DNA of 64,000 bases from CANKJK01 sp040081715 (GTDB lineage: Bacteria; Acidobacteriota; Vicinamibacteria; Vicinamibacterales; UBA2999), in contig JBEBFY010000006.1 of the NCBI GenBank assembly GCA_040081715.1, positions 62,001 to 126,000 on the forward strand. Direction: 5' to 3'. Below are positions 49,614-60,131 of the stretch, piece by piece. Each line of letters begins with the position of its first letter. Position 1 is the stretch's first letter. Both the position numbers and the translations under genes were made by a program. The notes beneath the pieces are model-generated. The model did no database searches and was not told the origin of the DNA. It was given only the letters and a program-made list of their open reading frames with translations.

Positions 49614-50525
49614 TCAGGCCCCGCGGATGGTTAGTACCGGGCACGTGGCGGCCCGCACCACGTGGCTGGCGGTCGATCCGAAGAAGGCAAGGTCCACTGA
49701 GCTGCGCCCACGCACGCCCAGCACGATCAGATCCGCCCCCGCATCTCGCGCGGCATCGAGCAGCTCTCGATAGGGCTTGCCGAACCTGACGTGGGTGGTT
49801 GCCGCCCCGGTGGGCATGACCGAGGCGGCCAGCGTGTCCAGGCGCTCGTTCGCGCTGGCTTCGAGATAGCGCCGGGATTCGACAATGGCCTGCGCCTGCG
49901 CCGTGGGCACGCCCTCGATCTCGGGTCCTGCTGTCTCGCGCCACGGCCACTCGATGACGTGCAGCAGGGTGAGCGCGGATCCGGACGCCTTCGCCATGGA
50001 CGCGGCATACGTGGCTGCTGTCTGCGAGCAGTCGGAGAAATCCACCCCGCAGATCAGGCGCGTGAACAGCGGCCCTGCGGGCGCATGCGTTCCCGGTGGA
50101 ACGGTCAGCACCGGGCACGACGCCTTCCGCAACACCTTCTCCGTGACCGACCCGAGCAGCAAATGCTGGAACCCGCCGATACCGTGCGTGCCCATCACGA
50201 TCAGATCCACGGAGAGCGCCGCGGCGCGGTCGAGGATGTCGTGCACGGGCTCGCCCGCGGTGGCCGTCGCGTCGAACTCCACGCCGGTCCCGGCGACATC
50301 GCGGCACGCGTCGGCCGCGCGTTGCCGCAGCGCATCGAGTTCCGTGACGAGCCATGGCGCCATCGGGCCGCCAATCGGGATGTCCGGGTGCGGCACCACC
50401 GTCGGGCGCACATGCAGCGCCGTGAGTCGTGCGCCATAGGCGCGAGCCACGGCAGCGGCCAGCGCGAGTGCCTTCGTGGAAGCGTCCGAGAAGTCGATGG
50501 GACAGAGAATGTGGCGGATGCTCAT
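49614..50525 (-). CDS. Tandem-domain universal stress protein (UspA family)
   Basis: 303 residues made of two Usp domains. Domain 1 runs from HILCPIDFSDASTKALALAA to GTHGIGGFQHLLLGSVTEKV. Domain 2 runs from LICGVDFSDCSQTAATYAAS to GVRGRSSVDLAFFGSTASHV. Both C-terminal loops keep the ATP-binding pattern Gx2Gx9G(S/T). Tandem Usps are cytoplasmic and often respond to respiratory or envelope stress. ATG 50525 was chosen because the first strand starts there. The divergent cation ATPase gene starts 87 bases away, and shared regulation is possible. Confidence 0.88.
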   Translation of the reverse strand: MSIRHILCPIDFSDASTKALALAAAVARAYGARLTALHVRPTVVPHPDIPIGGPMAPWLVTELDALRQRAADACRDVAGTGVEFDATATAGEPVHDILDRAAALSVDLIVMGTHGIGGFQHLLLGSVTEKVLRKASCPVLTVPPGTHAPAGPLFTRLICGVDFSDCSQTAATYAASMAKASGSALTLLHVIEWPWRETAGPEIEGVPTAQAQAIVESRRYLEASANERLDTLAASVMPTGAATTHVRFGKPYRELLDAARDAGADLIVLGVRGRSSVDLAFFGSTASHVVRAATCPVLTIRGA

Positions 50526-50611
50526 GCCTGATGCTAGCAGCGGCCGTGGCCGCATGTGCGCCGCGTAGTGGCGGTGAGTGGCGTGACCTTCTGGTAGGCT
50601 GCATCCAGTCC

Positions 50612-53074
50612 ATGCGCGGTCTGACCCAGCTTGAGGCCGAGGCGCGCTTCGCACGCGTGGGACCGAACGCGCTGCCAGCCCCCGTCCCGGATCCGCTCTG
50701 GCGGCGCTTCCTCCGGCAGTTCCGGAGTCCGCTCATTGCCATCCTGGTGGTGGCGCTCGCCTTCGACGCGGCGCTGTGGGCCTATGAAGGCGCGGCGGGT
50801 CTGCCGATCGAGGCCATCGCTATCGCGATCATCCTGTTGCTCAATGCCGCCCTCGGGCTCTACCAGGAGCAGCGGTCCGAGGCGGCGCTCGCCAGGCTGA
50901 CCGCGATGGCGGCGTCGCAGTCATGGGTCATGCGCGATGGGCGCCTTGTCCGGCTGCCCAGCGCTGAACTGGTGCCGGGTGACTGGGTGCGCCTGGAAGC
51001 GGGCGACCGCGTGCCGGCCGACGGCACGCTTGTCGAGGCCGTGGGTGCACTGTTCGACGAGGCCGTCCTGACCGGTGAGTCGGTGCCGGTGGATCGCGCC
51101 GCCGGCGAGGAGGCCCTCAGCGGGACGCTCCTGGTGCGCGGCCGCACGCTGCTTGAGGTCACGAAGACCGGCGCCGGCAGCGCCATGGGCAAGCTGGCCT
51201 CGATGCTCGGCGGCATCGCCGTGACGGCCACGCCACTTGAGCGCCGCGTGGACGCGCTGGGGCGCGACATCGCGAAGTGGGTGCTGGCGCTGGCGGCCGC
51301 GATCGGCGCCATCGGCATTGCGGCCGAAGGGATTGCCCGCGCGCCGCAGATGATCATCTTCGCCGTTGCCCTGGCGGCGGCCGCGGTGCCGGAGGGCCTG
51401 CCCGCCGTGCTCACCGTGGCGCTCGCTCTTGGCGTCGAGCGGATGGCGCGGCAGCGCGCAGTGGTCCGCCGGCTCGCCGCGGTCGAAGCACTGGGCTCGG
51501 TCACTGTCATCGCCACCGACAAGACCGGCACGCTGACCGAGAGCCGGATGGACGTGCGATCGGTGGACTCGCCCGACCCCGCGCGCGCCCTCATGGCGAT
51601 GGTGCTGGCGAGCGATGCCGACCTCGCCACCGGAGCCGGCGACCCGCTGGAGTTGGGCCTGCTCCGGCACGCCGTGGCACAGGACGTGGATCCCGAGGCG
51701 GTCCGCGCCACCCATCCGCTTCTATCGAGCCGGCCCTTCGACTCCGCGTGGAAGTTCCAGCGTGCCACGGTGCGGGAGGGCGACCGCGAGGTGAGCTACT
51801 TCAAGGGCGCGCCTGAGGTGCTGCTTGCACGGGCCTCACTCGCGGCCGGGGAGGAGGACCGCTGGGCCCTCAGGGCGGAAGACTACGCGCGCGAGGGCTA
51901 CCGCGTGCTCGCCCTGGCGTGGGGTCCGGACGAGGGCGAGGATGCGCTGACGCTGCTCGGGCTGGTGCTGCTGTGGGACCCGCCACGGCCGGAAGTGGCC
52001 GAGGCCGTGAAGACGGCCCAGGCTGCCGGCATCCGCGTCGTGATGATCACTGGCGACCATCCCGCGACGGCCCTGGCCATCGCGGGACTGGTCGGCGTGC
52101 CGGGGCCCAGCGTACTGACGGGTGCCGACCTGGATCGGCTCGACGATGCCGCGCTGGCGTCCGCTCTGGTGGACACCAACGTGTTTGCCCGCGTCCGACC
52201 TGAGCAGAAGCTGCGTCTGGTGGAGTCCCTGCAGGCCGCCGGCCACATCGTGGCGATGACCGGCGACGGCGTGAACGACGCCCCGGCGCTCAAGCGGTCG
52301 GACGTCGGCGTGGCGATGGGGCAGCGCGGGTCCGACGTCAGCCGGGAGGTGGCGGACCTCGTGCTGGTGGACGATAACTTCGCCACCATCGTGCACGCGG
52401 TCGAGGAAGGCCGCGGCATCTACGAGAACATCCAGAAGTTTCTGCGGTTTCTCTTTTCCACGAATCTCTCGGAAGTGCTGCTCGTGGGTGGCGGCGCGGC
52501 CCTCGCGTTCCTGTTCGACCTGCGCGACGTGCGCGGACATCTTCTGCTGCCGCTGACCGCCGCGCAGATCCTGTGGATCAACCTGATTACCGACGGGTTG
52601 CCCGCGCTGGCGCTGGCCTTCGACCGCACCCCGGGCGTGATGCGCCAGCCGCCGCGTCCCACGGACGCACCGCTCCTGGACCCTCCGTCCGTGCGGTTTG
52701 TCGTTGGGGCCGGGTCGTTGAAGGCGATGCTGGCGCTGGGGCTGCTCGGACTCGTGCCGTGGCTGGGCTACTCGACTGACGCTGCGCGCGCCGTCACGTT
52801 CCACTTCATGGCGCTCGGGCAACTGGTGCTGACCTACCCGTCGCGGCACACGGCGGCGCATCCGTTGCCCAATCAGTACCTCCTCGCGGCCGTGGCCGGC
52901 GGTGCCGCCCTCCAACTCGCTGCGGCGGCCTGGCCGTGGACATCGAACCTGCTGGGAGGCGTGATGCTGCCGCCTCTCCTCTGGGCGCTGACCATCGCCG
53001 CCGCTGGTGTGTCGTGGGCGATGGCGGAGGCGGTGTCCCGCCTCGTCTGGCGCCAGGAGCGTGCGCGCTCCTGA
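50612..53074 (+). CDS. P2-type cation-transporting ATPase (Ca2+-type)
   Basis: 820-residue P-type ATPase. The N-terminal cation-ATPase helix is MRGLTQLEAEARFARVGPN, a start similar to PacL/SERCA-type pumps. The TM4 ion-binding motif is AAVPEGLPAVLTVALALG, the phosphorylation site TDKTGTLTES, and the hinge MTGDGVNDAPALKRSDVG. TM6 is WINLITDGLPALALAFD, with the N and D of Ca2+ site residues. These features favour a P2A/P2B Ca2+ (or Mn2+) pump. It is shorter than eukaryotic pumps, as is usual in bacteria. ATG 50612 follows a weak GGTAGG. A Met/His-rich periplasmic protein is encoded convergently just downstream. Confidence 0.88.
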   Translation: MRGLTQLEAEARFARVGPNALPAPVPDPLWRRFLRQFRSPLIAILVVALAFDAALWAYEGAAGLPIEAIAIAIILLLNAALGLYQEQRSEAALARLTAMAASQSWVMRDGRLVRLPSAELVPGDWVRLEAGDRVPADGTLVEAVGALFDEAVLTGESVPVDRAAGEEALSGTLLVRGRTLLEVTKTGAGSAMGKLASMLGGIAVTATPLERRVDALGRDIAKWVLALAAAIGAIGIAAEGIARAPQMIIFAVALAAAAVPEGLPAVLTVALALGVERMARQRAVVRRLAAVEALGSVTVIATDKTGTLTESRMDVRSVDSPDPARALMAMVLASDADLATGAGDPLELGLLRHAVAQDVDPEAVRATHPLLSSRPFDSAWKFQRATVREGDREVSYFKGAPEVLLARASLAAGEEDRWALRAEDYAREGYRVLALAWGPDEGEDALTLLGLVLLWDPPRPEVAEAVKTAQAAGIRVVMITGDHPATALAIAGLVGVPGPSVLTGADLDRLDDAALASALVDTNVFARVRPEQKLRLVESLQAAGHIVAMTGDGVNDAPALKRSDVGVAMGQRGSDVSREVADLVLVDDNFATIVHAVEEGRGIYENIQKFLRFLFSTNLSEVLLVGGGAALAFLFDLRDVRGHLLLPLTAAQILWINLITDGLPALALAFDRTPGVMRQPPRPTDAPLLDPPSVRFVVGAGSLKAMLALGLLGLVPWLGYSTDAARAVTFHFMALGQLVLTYPSRHTAAHPLPNQYLLAAVAGGAALQLAAAAWPWTSNLLGGVMLPPLLWALTIAAAGVSWAMAEAVSRLVWRQERARS

Positions 53075-53097
53075 CGCCCTGGGGAGTTCCGCGGCCG

Positions 53098-53460
53098 TCA
53101 GTGTTTGTGCTCGTCAGCCTTGGGCGCCGGTGCATCGCCCTTCATCGTGTCCATCATGGCCATGCACCTGCCGAAATGGGCCTGCACCTCGGTCAAGGCG
53201 TGGTCCGCCGCCCCCAACGCCGCCTTGATGGCGACCTGGTCCGTTGAGGCCTGAGCCTTGCGGACCCTGGCGAGGGCGTCGGCCACCTCGGCCTTCAGCT
53301 TCGCGTGATCCTGACACCCGGGCATCATGCCCTGCATGCCCATGCGGGGCGGAGCGGCGGTCTTGCCTTCGCCGGGGGCCTGCGGTTGCTGGGCAGCGGC
53401 CGACAGGGTCAGTAACGTGACCAACCCGAGTCCGCTTACGAGTGTCGTGAAGTGGCGCAT
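53098..53460 (-). CDS. Met/His-rich periplasmic protein
   Basis: 120 residues with a signal peptide (LVSGLGLVTLLTLSAAAQ). The mature part has RMGMQGMMPGCQDHAK, a helical hairpin (ADALARVRKAQASTDQ, AALGAADHALTEVQAHFGRC), then MAMMDTMKGD and a His-ended tail DEHKH. The four-helix, Met/His/Cys pattern suggests metal sequestration in the periplasm, by analogy with CopZ/Spy/CnrX-like proteins, but no family is certain. AAGGAGC lies 6-7 bases before ATG 53460, flanked by a hairpin. Confidence 0.65.
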   Translation of the reverse strand: MRHFTTLVSGLGLVTLLTLSAAAQQPQAPGEGKTAAPPRMGMQGMMPGCQDHAKLKAEVADALARVRKAQASTDQVAIKAALGAADHALTEVQAHFGRCMAMMDTMKGDAPAPKADEHKH

Positions 53461-53474
53461 GGAAGGCTCCTTTC

Positions 53475-53491
53475 GGCTGGCAACGCCAGCC
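53475..53491 (-). promoter_or_regulatory. 7-bp hairpin beside the ribosome binding site
   Basis: GGCTGGC and GCCAGCC flank a three-base loop directly upstream of the AAGGAGC ribosome binding site of the Met/His-rich protein gene. The compact, perfect stem in the leader could influence translation or mRNA stability. The remaining part of the 156-base gap shows no gene. Confidence 0.4.
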
Positions 53492-53616
53492 ACCGTGCTC
53501 GCCGGGGCCTTCTGCAACTTGGGCGCCACGGCTGAACCCCGACACACTCTGGCAAAAGGAGTCTGGGCGGGTGCCGGGCCGTGGGAGACACCGCCCTGGT
53601 CTGAGGTTTCCCCCGC

Positions 53617-54804
53617 CTACTTCGTGCGCTCTGCGACACGCACGCCATCGGCGATGCGGTCGCCCGGGTGCAGCACCACCTGTGCGCCTGCGGCGAGGCC
53701 CCCGAGCACCTCGACCTGCCGCCCGCCGCGGTGGCCAATCTCGACCGCCGTCCGTCGGGCGCGCCCGTCCGCGATCGTGAAGGTGGCCCAGCGATCGCCC
53801 TCGCGGAAGAGCGCTGTTGCGGGGACAACGAGCGTGCTCGCGGTTTCCCAGACGACGATGCGCACATCCACCCGGTAGGCGTCACCCAGGGTCCCTGTCC
53901 CTGCCGCCCCGTCAAGCTCGACGATGACGTTGACGCGCTGTTCCTCGACGCCGAGGGCCGACACCTTGGTGAATCCTGCGGGTTCGATGCGCTGAACCTT
54001 CGCGGTGAGGGGCGAGGCGCCCGGCTGCTCCACGGTGGCCCTGGCGCCCGGCGTCACGCGCGCCGCGTCGGACGAGAGCAGATCCACCACGATCTCGAGA
54101 CGCGAGAAGTCACCGATCTCGAGCAGCGGATCACCGGCCGGAACGGTGCTCTCGCTCTCCCTGAGCCGGCGCAGAACCACTCCCGTCGAGGGTGACCGCA
54201 CGTCAATAGTGGCCCCGGACAGGCGGCTGGGCCCGGGTGCCAGCCGCGCTTCGGCGCGGTGCAGGTCGGCCTCCGCCGCATGCACGGCGAAGGTGGCGGC
54301 CTTTGCCGCATCCGTCAGGAGCCGCGCCTCGGCATCCCGGGCCTCGAGTTCCTGAGTCGAAATCAGGCCTTCGGCAGACAGGTCGCCGCTTCGCTTCCGC
54401 TCGCGCTGGGCGTGTGCCAGCGCCGCTGCGGACCGGGCCTCTTCCGCGCGAGCGCCGCCGAGCACGGCCTTCGCAGTGTTGATGGCCGCCTCCGCCTCGG
54501 CCCGTGCGCGCGCGTCGAGGAGCGGTGCCATCTCGGGCCGCAGGCGTGCGATGACATCCCCGCGCTTCACCCGGTCGCCCGGTTCGAGCGCCAGCCGCAG
54601 CACGCGTCCGGCGACAGGGGCCGAGACGACGAAGCGGTCGTGGACCCGCGTCCGGCCCTCGTCGTCGACGGTCACCTGGAGCGGGCCGCGGGCGACCGTC
54701 GCGAGGTCGACAGTCTCGGTGCCTGGCCGGAGCGCGACGGCCACGAGGCCCACCACGACGACAGCGAGTCCAACGGTGGTGAGGTGCAGGCGGGTGATGT
54801 GCAT
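53617..54804 (-). CDS. HlyD-family adaptor of an ABC exporter
   Basis: 395-residue membrane-fusion protein. An N-terminal anchor helix (LTTVGLAVVVVGLVAVAL) is followed by TVDDEGRTRVHDRFVVSAPV, a start shared by MacA/YknX-like adaptors. Then come the alpha-hairpin (LAHAQRERKRSGDLSAEGLI), a lipoyl half (IDVRSPSTGVVLRRLRESES) and a C-terminal domain (VLGGLAAGAQVVLHPGDRI). It should connect the FtsX-type permease to an outer-membrane duct; no TolC gene is adjacent. It lies 6 bases downstream of the permease gene and is the last gene of the exporter operon. Confidence 0.85.
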   Translation of the reverse strand: MHITRLHLTTVGLAVVVVGLVAVALRPGTETVDLATVARGPLQVTVDDEGRTRVHDRFVVSAPVAGRVLRLALEPGDRVKRGDVIARLRPEMAPLLDARARAEAEAAINTAKAVLGGARAEEARSAAALAHAQRERKRSGDLSAEGLISTQELEARDAEARLLTDAAKAATFAVHAAEADLHRAEARLAPGPSRLSGATIDVRSPSTGVVLRRLRESESTVPAGDPLLEIGDFSRLEIVVDLLSSDAARVTPGARATVEQPGASPLTAKVQRIEPAGFTKVSALGVEEQRVNVIVELDGAAGTGTLGDAYRVDVRIVVWETASTLVVPATALFREGDRWATFTIADGRARRTAVEIGHRGGRQVEVLGGLAAGAQVVLHPGDRIADGVRVAERTK

Positions 54805-54810
54805 CCCTGA

Positions 54811-57188
54811 TTACTCCTTGGCCTTGAGGACGGCCACCAGATCCAGCCGGTCCAGCCGGCGCCGGACGAGCAGGGCCGAGAGGACCGTGGCGGCCATGAC
54901 CGTGAGCCACGACCAGGCAACCGTTTCGGCCGACGCAGTGAACGACAGGCGGTAGACCTCGTTGTCGAATGCGAGCATGATCGCCTCGCCGAGGCCATAG
55001 CCGATGATCACGCCGGCCGGCAGCGCCAGTGCCGTCAGGACCGTCAGCTCGCCGAGCAGGATGAACGAGATCTCCCCCCGCGTGAAGCCGAGGACGCGCA
55101 GGCTGGCCAGTTCGTGCGAGCGCTCCGAGAGCGACACCCGGGCCGAGTTGTAGACCACCCCGAAGGCGATGATCGCGGCGAACAGCACGTTGATGCCGAT
55201 CGAGAGATTCATGTTCTCGGCCATCGTGTCGCGGAAGTTCTGGATGGCGGCCTGCCGCAGCCCGATGCCGGCCACGGCCGGTGTCAGCGTGATGGCCCGG
55301 AAGAGGTCATCGTACTTCGCCGCATCCACGGTTACGGCCATCCCGTTGACGAGCGGCCCGGATCGGACGAGCCGGTCCAGCCGGTCGAGGCGGATGTAGG
55401 CGTTCAGACCGATCGCATCGTCGACAAGCGCGCCGACGTGCTCACGCCCGGTCGTGCGGTGCCCCTCCAGCAGCTCGACGTCCACCGGATCGCCCGGCTC
55501 GACGCCCAGCACCTCCGCCAGCTTCCGCGAAAGCAGAAGGCCATCGAGCGGCGGCCCGATGGCCCGCCCGTTGCTGTCCACCACGCGGGAGAAGCGCGGC
55601 GCGTCGGAGAGGCCCGTGAGTGCCAGCGCACGGGAGCGGGCGCCGGCGCGCAGCCGGACCGGGACCGAACGGAGCGGCTCGACCTCGAGCACACCGGGCA
55701 GGTGCCTGGCATCAAAGACCGCCCGGTCCTCGGTGGGGGAGGTCAGCGTAATCGTGGCGTCCTGCCGCATGGCCTGGATGAGCGGGCCGTCGATGAGCGT
55801 TTCCATGATGTTCACGAAAGCGAGCCCGACGAAGATGACGGCCACCGCGAGCGCGATGCCGAAGGTGGACATCGCGGCGCGAACGGGCTGGCTGGCCAGG
55901 TTGCGCAGCAGCATCCGGCCGACCGCGCCCAGGCGGACGAACCGCCACATCCCTTCGAGCACGCCCACGCGGTACAGACGCGGCGATTCTGGCCGCATCG
56001 CCTCGGCCGGTGGCACCAGGACCGCGCGGCGGACGGCTGCCAGCGCGCCGAGTGCGGCGACGACGAGGCTCCCGGTCAGCGAGGCGACGGCCACGGTGAT
56101 GGACAGCTGGTAGTCGAGGGAGGGAAAGCGGAAGTACGCGTTGTAGAGGCTGATGAATCCGGCGCCCGCCCAGGCGCCCGCCACGATGCCTGCGCTGGCC
56201 CCGGCCGTCCCGACGATGAGCGCCCACGTGATGTAGTGCCCGGCGAGTTCGCCGTTGGTGTAACCCAGGGCCTTGAGCGTGGCCACCTGCGGCCGTTGTT
56301 GCGTCAGCATCCGGCTCAGTGAAATGTGGAGGATGAAGGCCGCGACGCCCAGGAAGATGACGGGCACGACGATGCCGAAGGTCTGCAACTGGGCGAGCTC
56401 GCTGTTGAGCATCCACGCCGAGAGCTGCAGCGACTGGGGGATGGCGCCGCGGCCGCCGTAGGGCTCGAGCAGGCGGTCGATACCCGCGATCACCTCCGCC
56501 TCGGTTGCATCCGCTGTCATCGCAACCGCCACGTCGTTGAATCCGCCGGTCATGTCCAGTGCGGCGGCCAGCGCCGGGCGGTTCATCCACAGCACGCCAA
56601 ACCGGCGGAAGTCCGGGAACAGGTCACCGGCCCGGATGGCGTAGACGTACTCGGGGGAGAGCGCCACGCCGACGATGGTGAGTGTCCGCCGGCGCCCGTT
56701 GATGAGGGCGGTGATCCTGGTCCCGAGGTCGAAGCCGTGGGCTTCCGCGAACCGTTCGCTGACGAGTACTTCGTCCGGGCGTGCGGGGTCGACCCATCGG
56801 CCGCGCCGCACGTACACCTGGTTGAGCGCGACTCCCGCTGCGGACGGGAGGGACACCAGCCGGCCCGAGGCCGGCTCCCGCATGTCCTCCAGGTCAAGGG
56901 TGACCTCGGTCACCACGCGTGTGTCCACGGAGGCCACGCCGGGCAGATCCGCCAGTTGCTCCGCGACGCGGCCGGGCGCGCGCGTCAGTGACGCGAATAC
57001 GTCGGCGAACTGCGAGCGCTCATAGAAGGTGGCGCGCGTCCGCTGCAGCGATTCGAAGTTGGAGAAGTAGGCGATGAACATGGTGACGCCGGCGGCGATG
57101 ACCATGGCGACTGCGGCCGCCTGGCCCTTCATGTGCCAGACGTCGCGCAGGAGCTTCCGGTTGAGCGCGGAGATGCGCGGCCGCCGGG

Positions 57189-57195
<7 letters not shown>
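54811..57195 (-). CDS. FtsX-fold ABC transporter permease
   Basis: 794-residue permease with two FtsX/MacB-type units. After an N-terminal helix (AAAVAMVIAAGVTMFIAYFS) comes a large periplasmic MacB-PCD-like domain. Three helices follow (IFLGVAAFILHISLSRMLTQ, QRPQVATLKALGYTNGELAG). A second N-terminal helix, another periplasmic domain, and a closing three-helix block (VSLSERSHELASLRVLGFTR) complete the protein. This duplicated layout (about 8 TM) matches LolCE-like or DevC-like fused permeases. It overlaps the upstream ATPase gene by 7 bases. Mechanotransmission to the periplasm or export is expected, not transport through a pore. Confidence 0.87.
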
Positions 57196-57913
<718 letters not shown>

Positions 57914-57917
<4 letters not shown>

Positions 57918-58768
57918 GACAGGAACTTCCGCAGGTAGGGGTCCCGCGACGCCTGCAATTCCGTCGCCGTGCCCCGGAAGTAGATGCCGCCGTCCTTGAG
58001 CATCAGGAAGGTCGCCGTCGCCGCTTCCGCGGCGGTGGCGGGCACGATGCGGATGCGGCCGTCCTCGCGGACGGCCTCGTGGTTGGCGACGTAGAACGCG
58101 TCCTCGTACTGGTGCGTCACCATGACGGCCGTCACGCCTTCGAGGTCCCGCAGCTTGATGATTTCGGCATCCACCGTCTTGGACGTAATCGGATCAAGGC
58201 CCGAGGTCGGCGAGTCGAAAAGGACAATCCGCGGCTTTGCGGCCATGGCCCGCGCAATGGCCACCCGCCGCCGCTGGCCGCCCGACAGCTCCGAGGGCAT
58301 CTTGTCGACGTGCTCCTCGAGGCCGATGAAGCCCAGGATCTCCTCGATGCGCCGACGGATGTCCGCCTCGGGCATCGCGGCGTCCTCATACAGGCGATAG
58401 CCGACGTTGTCGGCCACGGTCTGCGAGTCGAAGAGGGCGCTCTCCTGGAAGAGCATGCCGATGTCCCGGCGCACGCGCATCAGCTCCGGCTCCTCCATCG
58501 TGTCGATGCGCTCGCCGTTGATCAGGATGGCACCGGAGTCCGGCTTCATCAGGCCCATCATCAGCTTGAGCATCACCGACTTGCCGGAGCCGCTCGCGCC
58601 GAACAGGACCGTGAGCTGCCCGGCTGGCACCGTCAGGCTCAGGTCGCGGAGCACGACCTGGTCGTCGAAGGCGAGGCAGACACCGTCGAAGACGACGGCC
58701 GGGGTCGCGGCGGGCCGGGTGTCCGGCGTGGGTGCCGTGGGGCTTGCGTCTATGCTGATGTCACTCAT
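57914..58768 (-). CDS. MlaF/Ttg2A-like ABC ATPase with serine in place of the catalytic glutamate
   Basis: 284-residue ABC ATPase of the MlaF group: Walker A FGASGSGKSVM, Q-loop GMLFQESALFD, signature ELSGGQRRRVAIARA, and the MlaF-like LDPITSKTVD after the D-loop. Walker B reads IVLFDSPTSGLDP, so the residue after D185 is S186 rather than glutamate. A His-containing VMVTHQYEDAF follows. No MlaE, MlaD or MlaC gene is nearby. It is encoded with a MacB-type ATPase and one permease, so it may be the degenerate partner of an asymmetric ATPase pair (inference). ATG 58768 shares two bases with the start codon of the divergent gene. Confidence 0.85.
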
Positions 58769-60071
58769 GCGCAAGTTCTTCGCCTTCTATCTTGTGCTGG
58801 TTCTGGTGCCGCTGGCCGCGGTGCTGCTGGGGCGGGTGCCTCCCGCGCAGGCCGGGTTCTGGTGGGCCGTGTCGATGGCCGCCGGCTTTGCCGGACTCTC
58901 CATGATGGGGGCGCAGGCGGCGCTGACGGCGCGGTTCCGCAGCGTGGCCACGCTCTGCCCCACTGATCGGATCTACCTCCTCCATAAGTACGCGGGCATC
59001 GCGGCGGCTTTGATCGTGCTGGCCCATCCCGTGGTGCTGGTCGTCGACGAACCGGAGCGGCTCATCTACCTGAACCCGTTCGAGATGCCGGGCTACATCG
59101 TGGCCGGCCAGGTGGCGGTCGTGGCGGTGCTGCTGCTGGTCGCGACCTCGCTGTGGCGCCGGTGGATGCACCTCTCCCACGAGGCCTGGCGTGCGATCCA
59201 CGATGTGCTGGCGGTGCTGGCCGTGGTGCTGGCCGTGGTGCACGTCGATGGCGTCCGTTACTACCTGGGCAGTCCGGCGAAGCGCGCGGTGTGGCTGACG
59301 GCCGCGGTTCTCTGGATCGGCTTCGTGGTGTTCACCAGGGTCATCCGTCCGTGGCTGCTCTCGCGACACCCGTACCGAGTCGCCGGCGTGCGGCGCGAGC
59401 ACGGCGACGCCTGGACCGTGTCCGTGGTGCCCGATGGGCATGCAGGGCTGTCGTTTCTTCCAGGGCAGTTCGCGTGGCTGACCATCGGAGGGTCCCCGTT
59501 CGGCCTCTCGGATCATCCGTTCTCGTTCTCGTCCAGCCCTGGCCAGACGGACGGCCGGCTGGAGTTCACGATCAAGGAACTGGGGGACTTCACGCGGACG
59601 ATTGGTGCGGTCCAGCCCGGGACCCGCGCCTTCGTGGACGGCCCGTACGGCGGCTTCACCATCGACCGGCACGACGCGCCCGGGTACGTCTTCATCGCCG
59701 GGGGCATCGGGATCGCACCGATGCTGAGCATGTTGCGCGCGCTCGCTGACCGCACCGACACGCGGCCGCACCTGCTCCTGCACGCGGGCAGCCGCAGTGA
59801 TCGGCTGACGGGTCGCGAGGCCATCACGGCGTTCGCCGCCACGCTCTCGCTGTCGATTGTTCCGGTGCTCACGGAGCCGGAGGAGGGGTGGATCGGTGAG
59901 CGTGGGTACGTGACGCCTGAGTTGCTGGCCCGCCATCTTCCCGGCGACCGGATGGCCCGCCACTATTTTGTCTGCGGCCCGCCGGCCATGATCCGATCCG
60001 TCAGACAGAACCTCCGGTCACTCGGTGTGCCCCGGTCACAGATCCACTCGGAGCTGTTCGGCATGTTCTGA
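58767..60071 (+). CDS. Ferric-reductase-like flavocytochrome
   Basis: 434 residues. The N-terminal half is a six-helix ferric-reductase-type membrane domain with heme-ligand histidine candidates in LLHKYAG, LAHPVV, IHDVLAV and VHVDG. The C-terminal half is a ferredoxin-reductase unit. Its FAD motif is SDHPFSFSSSPG (HPFS in place of RxYS), its NAD(P)H-binding motif GGIGIAPMLSML, and it ends CGPPAM and ELFGMF. It should move electrons from NAD(P)H across the membrane to a metal or oxygen. The start codon overlaps that of the MlaF-like gene on the other strand. Further ATGs at 58758 and 58752 are in frame. Confidence 0.85.
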   Translation: MRKFFAFYLVLVLVPLAAVLLGRVPPAQAGFWWAVSMAAGFAGLSMMGAQAALTARFRSVATLCPTDRIYLLHKYAGIAAALIVLAHPVVLVVDEPERLIYLNPFEMPGYIVAGQVAVVAVLLLVATSLWRRWMHLSHEAWRAIHDVLAVLAVVLAVVHVDGVRYYLGSPAKRAVWLTAAVLWIGFVVFTRVIRPWLLSRHPYRVAGVRREHGDAWTVSVVPDGHAGLSFLPGQFAWLTIGGSPFGLSDHPFSFSSSPGQTDGRLEFTIKELGDFTRTIGAVQPGTRAFVDGPYGGFTIDRHDAPGYVFIAGGIGIAPMLSMLRALADRTDTRPHLLLHAGSRSDRLTGREAITAFAATLSLSIVPVLTEPEEGWIGERGYVTPELLARHLPGDRMARHYFVCGPPAMIRSVRQNLRSLGVPRSQIHSELFGMF

Positions 60072-60131
60072 AGAACCTGTCTGGCGGGGTCGGCCTTGCC
60101 GGCTGGGTTATCCTTTCACTTACATAGCCCC

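Noticed and set aside
47884..50742. 952-codon minus-strand frame running through the PQQ dehydrogenase and stress-protein genes.
   Set aside because: It is out of frame with the real stress-protein gene and antisense to the dehydrogenase; no domain is visible.
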